A stretch of DNA of 64,000 nucleotides. Origin: Acidobacteriaceae bacterium (GTDB lineage: Bacteria > Acidobacteriota > Terriglobia > Bryobacterales > Bryobacteraceae). The stretch is taken from assembly GCA_019240475.1 (NCBI GenBank), contig JAFAYI010000036.1, forward strand, positions 361,174 to 425,173. Reading direction: 5' to 3'. Shown here one piece after another: positions 41,035 through 50,254 of this stretch (positions within the stretch are counted from its first letter, which is position 1; every line of letters starts with the position of its first letter). Below the pieces are notes generated by a model, which searched no databases, had not been told where the DNA came from, and was given only the letters and a program-made list of their open reading frames with translations. A program made the translations under genes and the position numbers.

Positions 41035-43800
41035 ATGCGTATCGTGCGCGTCATCAGGCACAGGCTTCGTTCGCTTCTTCAGCGATCGCGAGTGGATTTC
41101 GATCTCCAGCGTGAATTTGAAGTTCACCTGGACCAATTGGTCAAGGAACGGATGGCTGACGGCATGAGCAAGTCCGAGGCGCTCCTCGCCGCCAGGCGCG
41201 AATTCGGTTCCGTTTCCCTGGCTCAGGAACAATGCCGCGATATGCGAGCGACCAATCTCATTGACGACCTGATGCGGGACCTTGTGTTTGCGTTCAGGGG
41301 CCTAACTAAATCGCCGGTTTTCACTCTGGCTGTCCTCCTGTCGCTTGCGTTGGGCATCGGCGCCAATGCAGCGATCTACAGCTTCATGGACGCCATCATG
41401 ATGCGTGCGCTGCCCGTTCCAGATCCGGATAGCTTGGTGATACTCAATTGGCGCGCCAAGGGCTGGCCTGATGTCATGAAGCAGCAACACGGCGACGATA
41501 ATGGCCACCACGATGCTGAAGGAGTTTATGTATCGGGAGCGTTTCCATACCCGTTCTTCGCGTCTGCCGGCAATCAAAACGAGTTGTTGTCCTCTATCTT
41601 CGCGTTCGCCTCGGCCGGACGCCCGAACTTGGTAATCGGGAATCAAGCATTCCTCGGAATAGGGGAATACGTCTCCGGTAACTATTTCAGTGGCCTCGGA
41701 ACGCGTCCTGCGTCTGGCAGGCTGATCGACACTGAGGATGATCGCCCGGGCGCCAGCCCCGTTGCGGTGATCAGCTACAGGCTATGGCAGCAGCGTTTTG
41801 ATGGCGCAAGCAGCGCAATAGGCCAAACGATTCTCGTAAATCGTAAGCCGTTCATCGTAGGCGGCGTGACCGCGCCCGGTTTCTATGGTGTGAATCCTCG
41901 CGACTCGCCCGACATATTTCTGCCGCTCCACTTGCTGCCGTATGTCGATCCGAGAGTGCGGCACGACGCTTGGTTTCACGATCGCAACAACTACTGGATC
42001 GAAATGATGGGCCGCTTGCGCTCGGGCACGACATTGCGTCAGGCGGATGTCGCAATGGCGACACGATTTCACGGATTTGTTTCCGCCACTGCGGACAACG
42101 ACAAGGAACGCGCCAATCTTCCCAAACTGTGGCTGCAGGGCGGCGGCTCAGGGTTAGACGCGCTCAGGCGTCAGTATTCCAAGCCGCTTTGCGTCTTGCT
42201 AACGATGACCGGTCTCATCCTCGCGATTGCCTGCTCCAATATTGCGAATCTGCTGCTATCGCGGGCTACTGGGCGCCGCCGCGAAATCGCAATCAGGCTG
42301 AGTCTGGGTGCGGGGCGCGGGCGCATCATACGGCAGCTTCTGACTGAGAGTCTCTTGATCGCAATTGTGGGCGGACTGCTGGGCGTACTCGTCGCCGCCC
42401 TCGGCATCCGCTTGCTCAAGTGGCTACTGACCTATGGACAGGAGGACTTCACATTGCATGCCGGAATCGATGGCCGAATTCTGCTGTTTGCAATTTTCCT
42501 GTCGATGCTGGCCGGAATTCTGTTCGGTCTCACTCCCGCGATTCAGGCGACGAGGGTGGATCTGGCCCCGGCGTTAAAGGAATCCCGCGTTTTCGGCTCT
42601 CGTGCGCGGCGCTTTGGCCTATCCTTTGGGCCAACTCAGATGCTCGTCGCCGGACAGATCGCTCTCTCGGTCTTGCTGGTAGTCGCAGCCGCCTTGTTCG
42701 TGAAAACGCTTAGCAATTTGCATTCGACCTCCATCGGCTTTAATACGGAAAAGCTTCTAGTGTTCAACCTCAACGGCAAGCTTGCTGGATATAGCGACCG
42801 TCGCGGCACAATGTTCTACGAGAATTTGCGGCAACGCTTCGCAAGTCTTCCTGGAGTTCGCGGCGCCACTATGAGCGATATTCCACTCGTTTCAGGCCCA
42901 GAAGGCGGCAACAGCATAATCGTCCCAGGCATGTCTGCCGCTAGAAACCTTTCCGCAAAAATCGCTGTTATTGGACCATCGTTCTTTGAGACGCTACAAA
43001 TTCCGCTTCTGCTTGGGCGCTCCGTTGGCGAGCAGGATACCGCCGAAGCGCCGCGCGTCGTCGTAGTGAACGATGTCTTTGCAACAACTTTTTTTCCTGG
43101 CCGCAACGCGGTTGGTCAGCACTTTCAGTTTGAAGATAAACCTCCAATAGATGTTCAAATCGTAGGGGTCGCGAAGAACACCCGCTACTCGTCTTTGAAG
43201 AAGGAAACTCCACCCGTTGCTTTTATTCCTTGGGCGCAAGCACCGCCCGGATGGCTGAACGGCGGCATGTACTATGAAATGCGAACGCTTGGCGACCCTC
43301 TCGCTCTGGCTAACACTGTTCGCCAAGCGGTTCATCAGGCAAGTCCACTCGTTCCTGTCGCCGACGTTGCAACTCAGATGCAGTACATCAACTCAACTAT
43401 TGCGCCCGAACTGACCTTCGCTGACCTGTCGACGGGGTTTGGGATCTTGGCTTTACTCATTGCGTGTGTCGGTCTATACGGAACAATGGCATACGCGGTG
43501 GCGCGCCGCAGGAATGAGATCGGGGTACGCATCGCGCTTGGCGCGCAACGTAGAGCAGTGATTTGGATGGTGGAACGCGAAGTCCTCGTGTTGTCCTCGA
43601 TTGGGATTGCGATCGGGCTCGGTATGGCATGGCAAACGGCGCGGATTACAGCATCTTTCTTGTTCGGCGTCCAGCCGAACGATATTTCCATCTTGGCCTT
43701 ATCGGCGGCGATTCTCGTCCTCTGCGCGCTCGCGGCGGGTTATGCTCCCGCCTGGCGCGCCTCGCGCATTGATCCGATGCAGGCGCTCCGGAACGAGTAA
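41035..43800 (+). CDS. ADOP family MacB-like ABC permease
   Basis: 921 residues of the 'acidobacterial duplicated orphan permease' type: FtsX/MacB permeases without an ATPase gene nearby. An N-terminal extension of about 75 residues (FDLQREFEVHLDQLVKERM, EALLAARREFG) is characteristic of ADOPs. Then a first helix with MacB periplasmic domain (about 95-390), FtsX-like helices (TGRRREIAIRLSLGAGRGRIIRQLL), a second periplasmic domain, and a second FtsX block (ARRRNEIGVRIALGAQRRAVI). They may work in export or mechanotransmission. Paired with padR as an operon. Confidence 0.95.
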   Translation: MRIVRVIRHRLRSLLQRSRVDFDLQREFEVHLDQLVKERMADGMSKSEALLAARREFGSVSLAQEQCRDMRATNLIDDLMRDLVFAFRGLTKSPVFTLAVLLSLALGIGANAAIYSFMDAIMMRALPVPDPDSLVILNWRAKGWPDVMKQQHGDDNGHHDAEGVYVSGAFPYPFFASAGNQNELLSSIFAFASAGRPNLVIGNQAFLGIGEYVSGNYFSGLGTRPASGRLIDTEDDRPGASPVAVISYRLWQQRFDGASSAIGQTILVNRKPFIVGGVTAPGFYGVNPRDSPDIFLPLHLLPYVDPRVRHDAWFHDRNNYWIEMMGRLRSGTTLRQADVAMATRFHGFVSATADNDKERANLPKLWLQGGGSGLDALRRQYSKPLCVLLTMTGLILAIACSNIANLLLSRATGRRREIAIRLSLGAGRGRIIRQLLTESLLIAIVGGLLGVLVAALGIRLLKWLLTYGQEDFTLHAGIDGRILLFAIFLSMLAGILFGLTPAIQATRVDLAPALKESRVFGSRARRFGLSFGPTQMLVAGQIALSVLLVVAAALFVKTLSNLHSTSIGFNTEKLLVFNLNGKLAGYSDRRGTMFYENLRQRFASLPGVRGATMSDIPLVSGPEGGNSIIVPGMSAARNLSAKIAVIGPSFFETLQIPLLLGRSVGEQDTAEAPRVVVVNDVFATTFFPGRNAVGQHFQFEDKPPIDVQIVGVAKNTRYSSLKKETPPVAFIPWAQAPPGWLNGGMYYEMRTLGDPLALANTVRQAVHQASPLVPVADVATQMQYINSTIAPELTFADLSTGFGILALLIACVGLYGTMAYAVARRRNEIGVRIALGAQRRAVIWMVEREVLVLSSIGIAIGLGMAWQTARITASFLFGVQPNDISILALSAAILVLCALAAGYAPAWRASRIDPMQALRNE

Positions 43801-43858
43801 GCGTTTGGCCTCCTCGCGCAGGCAAGTCATCCCCAGCCGCCGATGCAGGAAACCCTCG

Positions 43859-45085
43859 CTATGCCAGCTCCAGCCCGCGCGTCTCCGGCGCCCACAGCGC
43901 TGCAATTGCCGCGCACGCAAACGCAATCGCGCACGCCGAAAAACTCCACGGCAGCCCGTGCGCCTGCCCCAGGGACCCAATAATCAACGGTGCGAGCGAA
44001 CTGAGGCCGCGCGCCGCGTTATAAGAAATTCCCAGCGCAGTCGCGCGGATCGGCGTCGGAAACAATTCGCTCCCCACCACTCCCGATCCCGTGAAAAATC
44101 CGCTTCCGAAAAACGCGGCGATGCATCCCGTCACAAGAATCCATCCCGGCCGCCGCGCCGCCGCAAATCCGGGAACGCTGATTGCCGCCAGCGCCAGGTA
44201 GCCGATCAGCGTCCTCTTGCGCCCCAACCAATCGGCCAGCACGCCGAACAGCAGATAGCCCGGAAAGATTCCGCAAAGATTCAGGATCACCAGGAACGAC
44301 GTAAAGTCCACTGCGTTGAAATTGCGTCCCCCGCGCGCCTCCGGAAGCGCCAGGTATGCCGGGATCCATGTAAACAATCCCCACCAGGCGAACATCCCGA
44401 AAGTATTCATCGTCAATAGAACCATCAACCTCGGCATCGCCTTGCGCCACATCTCGCGAACCTGCGCCGCCGGCCGCCGCTCCTGCTGTTGTCGCCTCCA
44501 AAGCTCCGGCTCCGGAACGCCGCGTTGAATCCAAAACACCACCAGCGCCGGAACCACGCCCGCAAAGAACACCCACCTCCAGTCCGCGCGCGCCAGAATC
44601 ACATTCGCCGCTACTGCCGCCAGCGCATACCCCAGCGCCCAACTGCTTTGCACAATGCCCAGCGCCCGCCCGCGCCATTCGCCTGGCCACGTCTCCGCCA
44701 CCAGCGTTGCCCCCGAGTTCCACTCGCCTCCCATCCCCAGCCCCAGCAAAAATCGAAACACCGCCAGCATCGTGATCGTTGTCGCCAGTCCGCACGCGAA
44801 CGTAAAAATCGAATACGTCAGAATGCTGAGGCTCAGCATCCGCCGCCGTCCCGCTCGATCCGCCATCAGCCCGAAGATCAAGCTCCCGATCGCCGACGCC
44901 ACCAGCGTCAGCGTGTTCAACAGTCCCGCCGTCGCCTTCGTCATCCCGAACTCTCGCATCAAGGTCGCCAGCACAATCGAATACAGCATCACGTCGAAGG
45001 CGTCCAGCATCCATCCGAGCGCCGCCGCAATCAGCGTCTGCCTTTGCGCCGAAGTCGTGTTTCGCCATCGGAACGATCCGTCCAT
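43859..45085 (-). CDS. MFS transporter (sialate/aromatic-acid:H+ symporter type)
   Basis: 408 residues with 12 predicted helices. Loop signatures are GLMADRAGRRRML between helices 2 and 3, the RFLLGLGMGGEWNSGATLVAE region of helices 4-5, and GVLADWLGRKRTLIGY between helices 8 and 9. The sequence is closest in pattern to the NanT/PcaK-type acid symporters. Divergent from hyuA with 35 bp between, so it may import the hydantoin or oxoproline-like substrate. No Shine-Dalgarno; a TATTCT box lies 7 nt before the ATG. Confidence 0.9.
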   Translation of the reverse strand: MDGSFRWRNTTSAQRQTLIAAALGWMLDAFDVMLYSIVLATLMREFGMTKATAGLLNTLTLVASAIGSLIFGLMADRAGRRRMLSLSILTYSIFTFACGLATTITMLAVFRFLLGLGMGGEWNSGATLVAETWPGEWRGRALGIVQSSWALGYALAAVAANVILARADWRWVFFAGVVPALVVFWIQRGVPEPELWRRQQQERRPAAQVREMWRKAMPRLMVLLTMNTFGMFAWWGLFTWIPAYLALPEARGGRNFNAVDFTSFLVILNLCGIFPGYLLFGVLADWLGRKRTLIGYLALAAISVPGFAAARRPGWILVTGCIAAFFGSGFFTGSGVVGSELFPTPIRATALGISYNAARGLSSLAPLIIGSLGQAHGLPWSFSACAIAFACAAIAALWAPETRGLELA

Positions 45086-45092
45086 ACAGATG

Positions 45093-45098
45093 AGAATA
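45093..45098 (-). promoter_or_regulatory. TATTCT -10-like box before the MFS gene
   Basis: Minus-strand TATTCT ends 7 nt before ATG at 45085 in a 35-bp divergent gap. A leader of zero or one base is implied. No -35 consensus is visible. Confidence 0.35.
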
Positions 45099-45120
45099 GG
45101 ATGGATCTACGAATCGCGAC

Positions 45121-47025
45121 ATGCAAATCGCTATCGACACCGGCGGCACGTTCACCGATTGCGTCTACCTCTCGAACGGCCGCCTCGAAGTCCTGAAGCT
45201 ACCCTCCACCCCGGCCAATCCCGCCGAAGCCGTGCTGCAAGCTGTCTCTCAAATCTCGGCTGGCGAACCGGCCGAAGTCCGCCATGGCACCACCGTCGCC
45301 ACCAACGCGCTGCTCGAACGCAAGGGCGCGCGAGCCGCCTTCGTCACAACAACAGGCTTCGAAGATACTCTCGACATCGGCCGCCAGGCTCGCCCCAAGC
45401 TCTACGATCTCTTCTTCGCCAAGGACCCTCCTCTCGCGCCCGCCGAGCTTCGCTTCGGAATCAAAGAGCGTATTTCGAGCGACGGCGTCGTCCTGCAGGC
45501 CATCGAAGAACCGGATCTACGCCGGCTGATCGAATCCATCCGCGCCCAAAGGCCCGAATCCATTGCCATCTCGTTGCTGTTCGCCTTCGCCAACCCGATC
45601 CATGAACGCGCCCTCGCCGCAGCCCTGCGCCCTCTCGGCGTGCCCATCTCCCTATCGCACGAAATCCTCCCCGAGTTCCGCGAATATGAGCGAGGCTCCA
45701 CCGTTCTCATCAACGCTTACCTTGCGCCGAAGATGCAAAGCTACCTCGATCATCTCGACCGCCGGCTCCAGTCGCAAGCCTCCACCCTGAACGTCATGCA
45801 ATCTTCCGGCGGCATCATCCCCGCTTCCATTGCCGCGCGAGAACCCGTTCGAACCATCCTCTCCGGTCCCGCCGGCGGCGTAGTCGGCGCCCTCGCCGTC
45901 GCCCGCGCAGCCGGGTTTCCACGCATCCTCGCCTTCGACATGGGTGGCACCTCCACCGACGTAGCTCTGGTCGAAACCGCAACCGGTCTCCGCGCCACCT
46001 CCGAATTTCAGATCATGGGCATGCCCGTCGCCGTGCCCGTACTCGACATTCACACCGTCGGCGCGGGCGGCGGTTCCATCGCATCCTTTGATCGCGGCGG
46101 CGCCCTCAAAGTCGGACCCGAGTCCGCCGGCGCCGATCCGGGCCCCCTCTGCTACGGTCGCGGCGAGATGCCCACCGTCACCGACGCGAATCTGCTGCTC
46201 GGCCGCCTCGACCCCCACCGTTTCCTCGGCGGCGCCATGCATCTCGATCTCGAACGCGCCCGCGAATACTTCGCCCGAACCAAGGGACCCCTTGCCACCG
46301 TCGAACAGTTCGCCGAAGGAATCCTGCGCCTCGCCGATTCGCGCATGGAAAAAGCCCTTCGTCGCATTTCCGTCGAACAAGGCCACGATCCCCGCGACTT
46401 CGTCCTGCTCAGCTTCGGAGGCGCGGGTCCTCTGCATGCCTGCGCTCTCGCGCGCGCTCTCTCCATCCCCAAGGTTCTGGTGCCGAATCATCCCGGCGCT
46501 CTCTCTGCCTACGGAATTCTGGTCTCCGACACTGTGCGCGACTATTCGCGAACCGTGATGCTCTCGCCCGATGACGCTTCTATCGCGCGCTGCGTGGCCG
46601 AACTCGCTCGCAATCGCGACGGTGATGTTGCCTTATCCTCGCTCGACGTTCGCTATCGAGGACAAGGTTACGAGCTCAACGTTCCCTGGACCCCCGATTT
46701 CGTCGAAAGCTTCCATCGTCTCCACCAACAGCGCTATGGCTACGCCGATCGCGCGCGTCCCGTCGAAGTAGTAAATGTACGTGTTCGCATGGTCTCCATT
46801 AACGAACCCGTGGAACCCCCTCGTGAAACTCTGCGCCCCGGAGATGGTAGTCACGCCCTCGTGCGCTCGACGCCCGCCGGTCGTCTCTATTCTCGCGAAA
46901 AGCTCCATGCGGGCGATCGCTTCTCCGGCCCCGCCCTGATCGTCGAATACAGCGCCGCCACGTTCGTTCCAGAAGGCGCGGTCGTTTCCCTCGACGAGTT
47001 CGCGAACTTGGTAATCGAAGTATGA
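45121..47025 (+). CDS. hyuA: Hydantoinase/oxoprolinase family protein, subunit A
   Basis: ATP-dependent hydantoinase or 5-oxoprolinase A-type subunit. It begins IAIDTGGTFTDCVYL, the phosphate-1 motif, and continues with RHGTTVATNALLERKGARAAFVTT, EFREYERGSTVLINAYLAPKM, SGGIIPASIAAREPVRTILSGPAGGVVGA, and FDMGGTSTDVAL. At 634 residues it is a little short of the family at the C-terminus. The B subunit starts at its stop with a 4-bp ATGA overlap, so subunits are made together. Hydantoin, oxoproline, N-methylhydantoin and acetone-type substrates are all possible. Confidence 0.93.
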   Translation: MQIAIDTGGTFTDCVYLSNGRLEVLKLPSTPANPAEAVLQAVSQISAGEPAEVRHGTTVATNALLERKGARAAFVTTTGFEDTLDIGRQARPKLYDLFFAKDPPLAPAELRFGIKERISSDGVVLQAIEEPDLRRLIESIRAQRPESIAISLLFAFANPIHERALAAALRPLGVPISLSHEILPEFREYERGSTVLINAYLAPKMQSYLDHLDRRLQSQASTLNVMQSSGGIIPASIAAREPVRTILSGPAGGVVGALAVARAAGFPRILAFDMGGTSTDVALVETATGLRATSEFQIMGMPVAVPVLDIHTVGAGGGSIASFDRGGALKVGPESAGADPGPLCYGRGEMPTVTDANLLLGRLDPHRFLGGAMHLDLERAREYFARTKGPLATVEQFAEGILRLADSRMEKALRRISVEQGHDPRDFVLLSFGGAGPLHACALARALSIPKVLVPNHPGALSAYGILVSDTVRDYSRTVMLSPDDASIARCVAELARNRDGDVALSSLDVRYRGQGYELNVPWTPDFVESFHRLHQQRYGYADRARPVEVVNVRVRMVSINEPVEPPRETLRPGDGSHALVRSTPAGRLYSREKLHAGDRFSGPALIVEYSAATFVPEGAVVSLDEFANLVIEV

Positions 47026-48608
47026 TGCCCGATCCCATCGAGCTCGCCATCTTCGAAAGTTCCTTCCATTCCATTGCCGAGGAGATGGGCATCGCCTTGA
47101 GGCGCGCCGCATTCTCGCCGAACATCAAGGAGCGCCGCGATTACTCGAGCGCCGTCTTCGATGCCACAGGCAACGTAATCGCCATGGGCGACGACATGCC
47201 GGTGCACCTTGGCTCCATGCCCATGTCCGTGCGCGCCGCTCTCGATAAGCTCCGCCTCGCCCGTGGCGACGTCGCCATTCTGAACGACCCCTACGATGGC
47301 GGCACTCACCTTCCCGACATCACTCTCGTGATGCCCGTCTTCGCCGAACCTGCCGCCCCTGCCGCCGCCTTCTACGTCGCTAACCGCGCGCATCACGCCG
47401 ATGTCGGAGGCGCGTATCCCGGCTCCATGGGCCTGTGCCGCGAGATCTTCCAGGAAGGCATCCGCATCCCGCCTCTGAAGCTGGTCGAAGCCGGAGAACT
47501 CAACCGCTGCCTGCTCGCTTTAATTCTCAACAACGTCCGCACTCCACGCGAGCGCGAAGGCGACCTCACCGCCCAGCTCGGCGCCTGCCGCATCGGCGTG
47601 GAACGCCTAGCCCAGTTGATCGCCAAGTACGGTCTCGCTCGCGTAGCCACCAACGCCGATGCCCTGCTCGATCGCTCCGAAGCCCTCATGCGATCCGAGT
47701 TGGAGCGTCTGCCCGCAGCCGAGTTTTCAGGCGAGGATTATCTCGATAACGACGGCATCAACCCCGACCCCGTCAGAATCTGCGTCCGCATCGCGCCCGA
47801 CCCTGCCCATCGCGCCATTCAATTCGACTTCACCGGCTCCGCTCCTCAAGTCGATGGCAGCCTCAACGCGGTCTACGCCATCACATACTCCGCCGTCTTC
47901 TACGTGCTTCGCTGCCTTCTGCCCCCCGAAGCAGTTCCTTCCGCCGGCCTCATGCGTCCCGTCAAACTGATCGCTCCGCCCGGCACAATCGTCAACGCGC
48001 GCCCGCCTGCCGCCGTCGCCGGAGGCAATGTCGAAACCTCCCAGCGCATCGTCGATGCCCTGCTCCGGGCTCTCTCAAAAGCGCTGCCGGACCGCATCCC
48101 CGCCGGCAGTTCCGGCACCATGAACAACTTGACCATCGGCGGCTTCGATCCCCGCACCGGCGAGTCCTTCGCCTATTACGAGACCATCGCCGGCGGCGCC
48201 GGCGCTCGCCCCAACTCGCCCGGTGTCTCGGGCGTCCACACGCACATGACCAATTCCTTGAACACTCCGGTCGAGGCCTTGGAGTACGCCTATCCATTCC
48301 GCGTGCGCCAATATTCCTACCGCCGTCACTCCGGTGGCAAAGGCCGCTTCGACGGTGGCGACGGCATCGTGCGCGAAATCGAATTGCTCACCGATGCGCA
48401 GATCACCCTGTTGAGCGATCGCCGCGTCTTCGCGCCCTACGGATTAATGGGCGGCTCGGACGCCGCTAAAGGACGCGCTGCCTTGGACGGCGTCGAGCTC
48501 CCCGGCAAGTGCAACGTTCAAGCTCGCTCCGGCTCTCTGCTTCGCCTCGAAACTCCAGGCGGAGGCGGCTGGGGCTTGCCGGTCGTCGATCCTCCAACGG
48601 AATCCTGA
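47022..48608 (+). CDS. hyuB: Hydantoinase/oxoprolinase family protein, subunit B
   Basis: B subunit partner of hyuA. Family landmarks are ELAIFESSFHSIAEEMGIALRRAAFSPNIKERRDYSSAVFD at the N-terminus, MPVHLGSMPMSV, GDVAILNDPYDGGTHLPDITLV, FYVANRAHHADVGG, then GGNVETSQRIVDALLRAL, and ETIAGGAGARP with a final SGGKGRFDGGDGIVREIELL. 528 residues is normal. Two consecutive start codons (47022 and 47025) are possible. The gene ends 12 bp from the convergent serA. Confidence 0.93.
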   Translation: MMPDPIELAIFESSFHSIAEEMGIALRRAAFSPNIKERRDYSSAVFDATGNVIAMGDDMPVHLGSMPMSVRAALDKLRLARGDVAILNDPYDGGTHLPDITLVMPVFAEPAAPAAAFYVANRAHHADVGGAYPGSMGLCREIFQEGIRIPPLKLVEAGELNRCLLALILNNVRTPREREGDLTAQLGACRIGVERLAQLIAKYGLARVATNADALLDRSEALMRSELERLPAAEFSGEDYLDNDGINPDPVRICVRIAPDPAHRAIQFDFTGSAPQVDGSLNAVYAITYSAVFYVLRCLLPPEAVPSAGLMRPVKLIAPPGTIVNARPPAAVAGGNVETSQRIVDALLRALSKALPDRIPAGSSGTMNNLTIGGFDPRTGESFAYYETIAGGAGARPNSPGVSGVHTHMTNSLNTPVEALEYAYPFRVRQYSYRRHSGGKGRFDGGDGIVREIELLTDAQITLLSDRRVFAPYGLMGGSDAAKGRAALDGVELPGKCNVQARSGSLLRLETPGGGGWGLPVVDPPTES

Positions 48609-48620
48609 CCGGGCGGTCTG

Positions 48621-50246
48621 TTATTTGTTCTCTGGCTCAGTCCCCGGCCTGCCGCCGTGGCCCAATACTACGCGCTTGGCAAGCTTCACGGCCTTGTGCT
48701 CCAGAATCTGCGATAGAACCGAATCCGGCACCGGTTCATCCGTTTGTATGATCGAGATCGCCGTCAACGGGTGGCTGGCGCCCGCTTGCGGCGCGTCCTC
48801 GCGGCCTAGCGCGAAGCTCGCGATGTTGATGCCGTTCTTCCCCAGCACCGTTCCGAAGTACCCGATCACCCCCGGCACGTCCTCGTTCTTCGAATACATC
48901 AGATTGCCTTCGAGCGTCGCCTCGCACGAGATCTCTTCCACCTGCAACAGCCGCGGCCTCCCCAACACCACCGCTCCTACCGCCGAAAACGATCCCGCTT
49001 CCGATTCAATCTCCATTCGAATCGAATCCATCTGCAGCGGCGACGGTTCGCGCTGCTCGATCACTCGAAACCCGCGCTGTGTCGCTATCTGCATCGCGTT
49101 CACCAGATTCGTGCGATGCTCCATCGACCGCCGCAGCACGCCAGTCAACCCTGCGTTGCGCAGAATCTGCGTGTTCTGGTCCGCCAGCCTTCCGCAATAG
49201 ACTAGCCGAATCGTGTGCGAATTCCCGGCCGAGATGTGGCTCAGGAACAACCCCAAACGTTCTGCCAGATCTACATAGGGGCCTACCGCTCGGTATTGCT
49301 CGATGGTCAGCGCCGGCATGTTCACCGCGTTGAGCGCTACGCCGCTCGTTAGATATTCGACCATCTGCTCCACAATTCGCACGCCCACAATTTCCTGGGC
49401 TTCTTCCGTCGAGCCTGCGATATGGGGCGTCGCGACCACCGGTTCTAGGCCAAACAGCGGCGCCTCGCCCGGAGGTTCCACTTCGAAGACATCGAGCGCC
49501 GCGCCGCCCAAGTGGCCGCTCTCGATCGCCTTCTGCAAATCCCCCGCGTCCACCAGTTCGCCTCGCGCGCAGTTCACAATGCGGGCGCCCGGCTTCATCT
49601 GCGCAAACGCCTGCGCATTCAGCATGTGGTCCGTCTCCGGCGTCAGCGCCACGTGCAGCGTAATGTAGTCGCTCTGCTTGTAAAGCTCCGGCAAGCTCAC
49701 CAGCTCCACCCCAAGGTCTCGCGCCGTGTGCGAGCTGACATAGGGGTCGTGCCCCACCATCCGCATCTCGAACGGTTTCGCCCGCTTCAGCACTTCGCGC
49801 CCGATGCTGCCGAGTCCCACGATCCCCAGTGTCTTGCCGCGCAGCTCGTTCCCTAAGAACTTCTTCTTCTCCCATTTCCCGCTCTTTGTCGACGCGCTCG
49901 CCTGTGGCACGGACCGCGCCATCGACAACATCAACGCCAGCGTGTGCTCGGCCACCGAGATCGCGTTGCCCCCGGGCGTGTTCATTACCAGTACGCCCGC
50001 CTCCGTCGCCGCGTCCAGGTCCACGTTGTCCACTCCCACGCCTGCGCGCCCCACGATTTTCAGCTTCGGCGCTCGCGCAAGAAGCTCCTTGGTCACCTTC
50101 ACCGCGCTGCGCACCACCAGCGCATCGCTATCGGCCAGGTGCTGCTGGTAAGTCTTGGGATCCGCGATCACCACGTCCCACCCGCTCTGCGCGCGCAGAA
50201 TTTCTTGCGCGGCCGGCGCCAGCGGCTCCGCGACCAGAACTTTCAT
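48621..50246 (-). CDS. serA: D-3-phosphoglycerate dehydrogenase
   Basis: First enzyme of serine biosynthesis: 3-phosphoglycerate to 3-phosphohydroxypyruvate with NAD. Long form of 541 residues: substrate and NAD domain to about 320 (GRAGVGVDNVDLDAATEAGV, LGIVGLGSIGREV, CARGELVDAGDL, the catalytic His in TPHIAGSTEEAQEIVG), an allosteric substrate-binding domain, and a C-terminal ACT domain (NEDVPGVIGYFGTVLGKNGINIASFALGRED). Serine usually inhibits through ACT. The next gene upstream is an aminotransferase that probably supplies step two. Confidence 0.96.
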   Translation of the reverse strand: MKVLVAEPLAPAAQEILRAQSGWDVVIADPKTYQQHLADSDALVVRSAVKVTKELLARAPKLKIVGRAGVGVDNVDLDAATEAGVLVMNTPGGNAISVAEHTLALMLSMARSVPQASASTKSGKWEKKKFLGNELRGKTLGIVGLGSIGREVLKRAKPFEMRMVGHDPYVSSHTARDLGVELVSLPELYKQSDYITLHVALTPETDHMLNAQAFAQMKPGARIVNCARGELVDAGDLQKAIESGHLGGAALDVFEVEPPGEAPLFGLEPVVATPHIAGSTEEAQEIVGVRIVEQMVEYLTSGVALNAVNMPALTIEQYRAVGPYVDLAERLGLFLSHISAGNSHTIRLVYCGRLADQNTQILRNAGLTGVLRRSMEHRTNLVNAMQIATQRGFRVIEQREPSPLQMDSIRMEIESEAGSFSAVGAVVLGRPRLLQVEEISCEATLEGNLMYSKNEDVPGVIGYFGTVLGKNGINIASFALGREDAPQAGASHPLTAISIIQTDEPVPDSVLSQILEHKAVKLAKRVVLGHGGRPGTEPENK

Positions 50247-50254
50247 GCTCGGTC

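Noticed and set aside
43801..43858. Terminator between the ADOP and MFS genes
   Set aside because: No GC-rich hairpin followed by a T-run is visible in the convergent gap on either strand.
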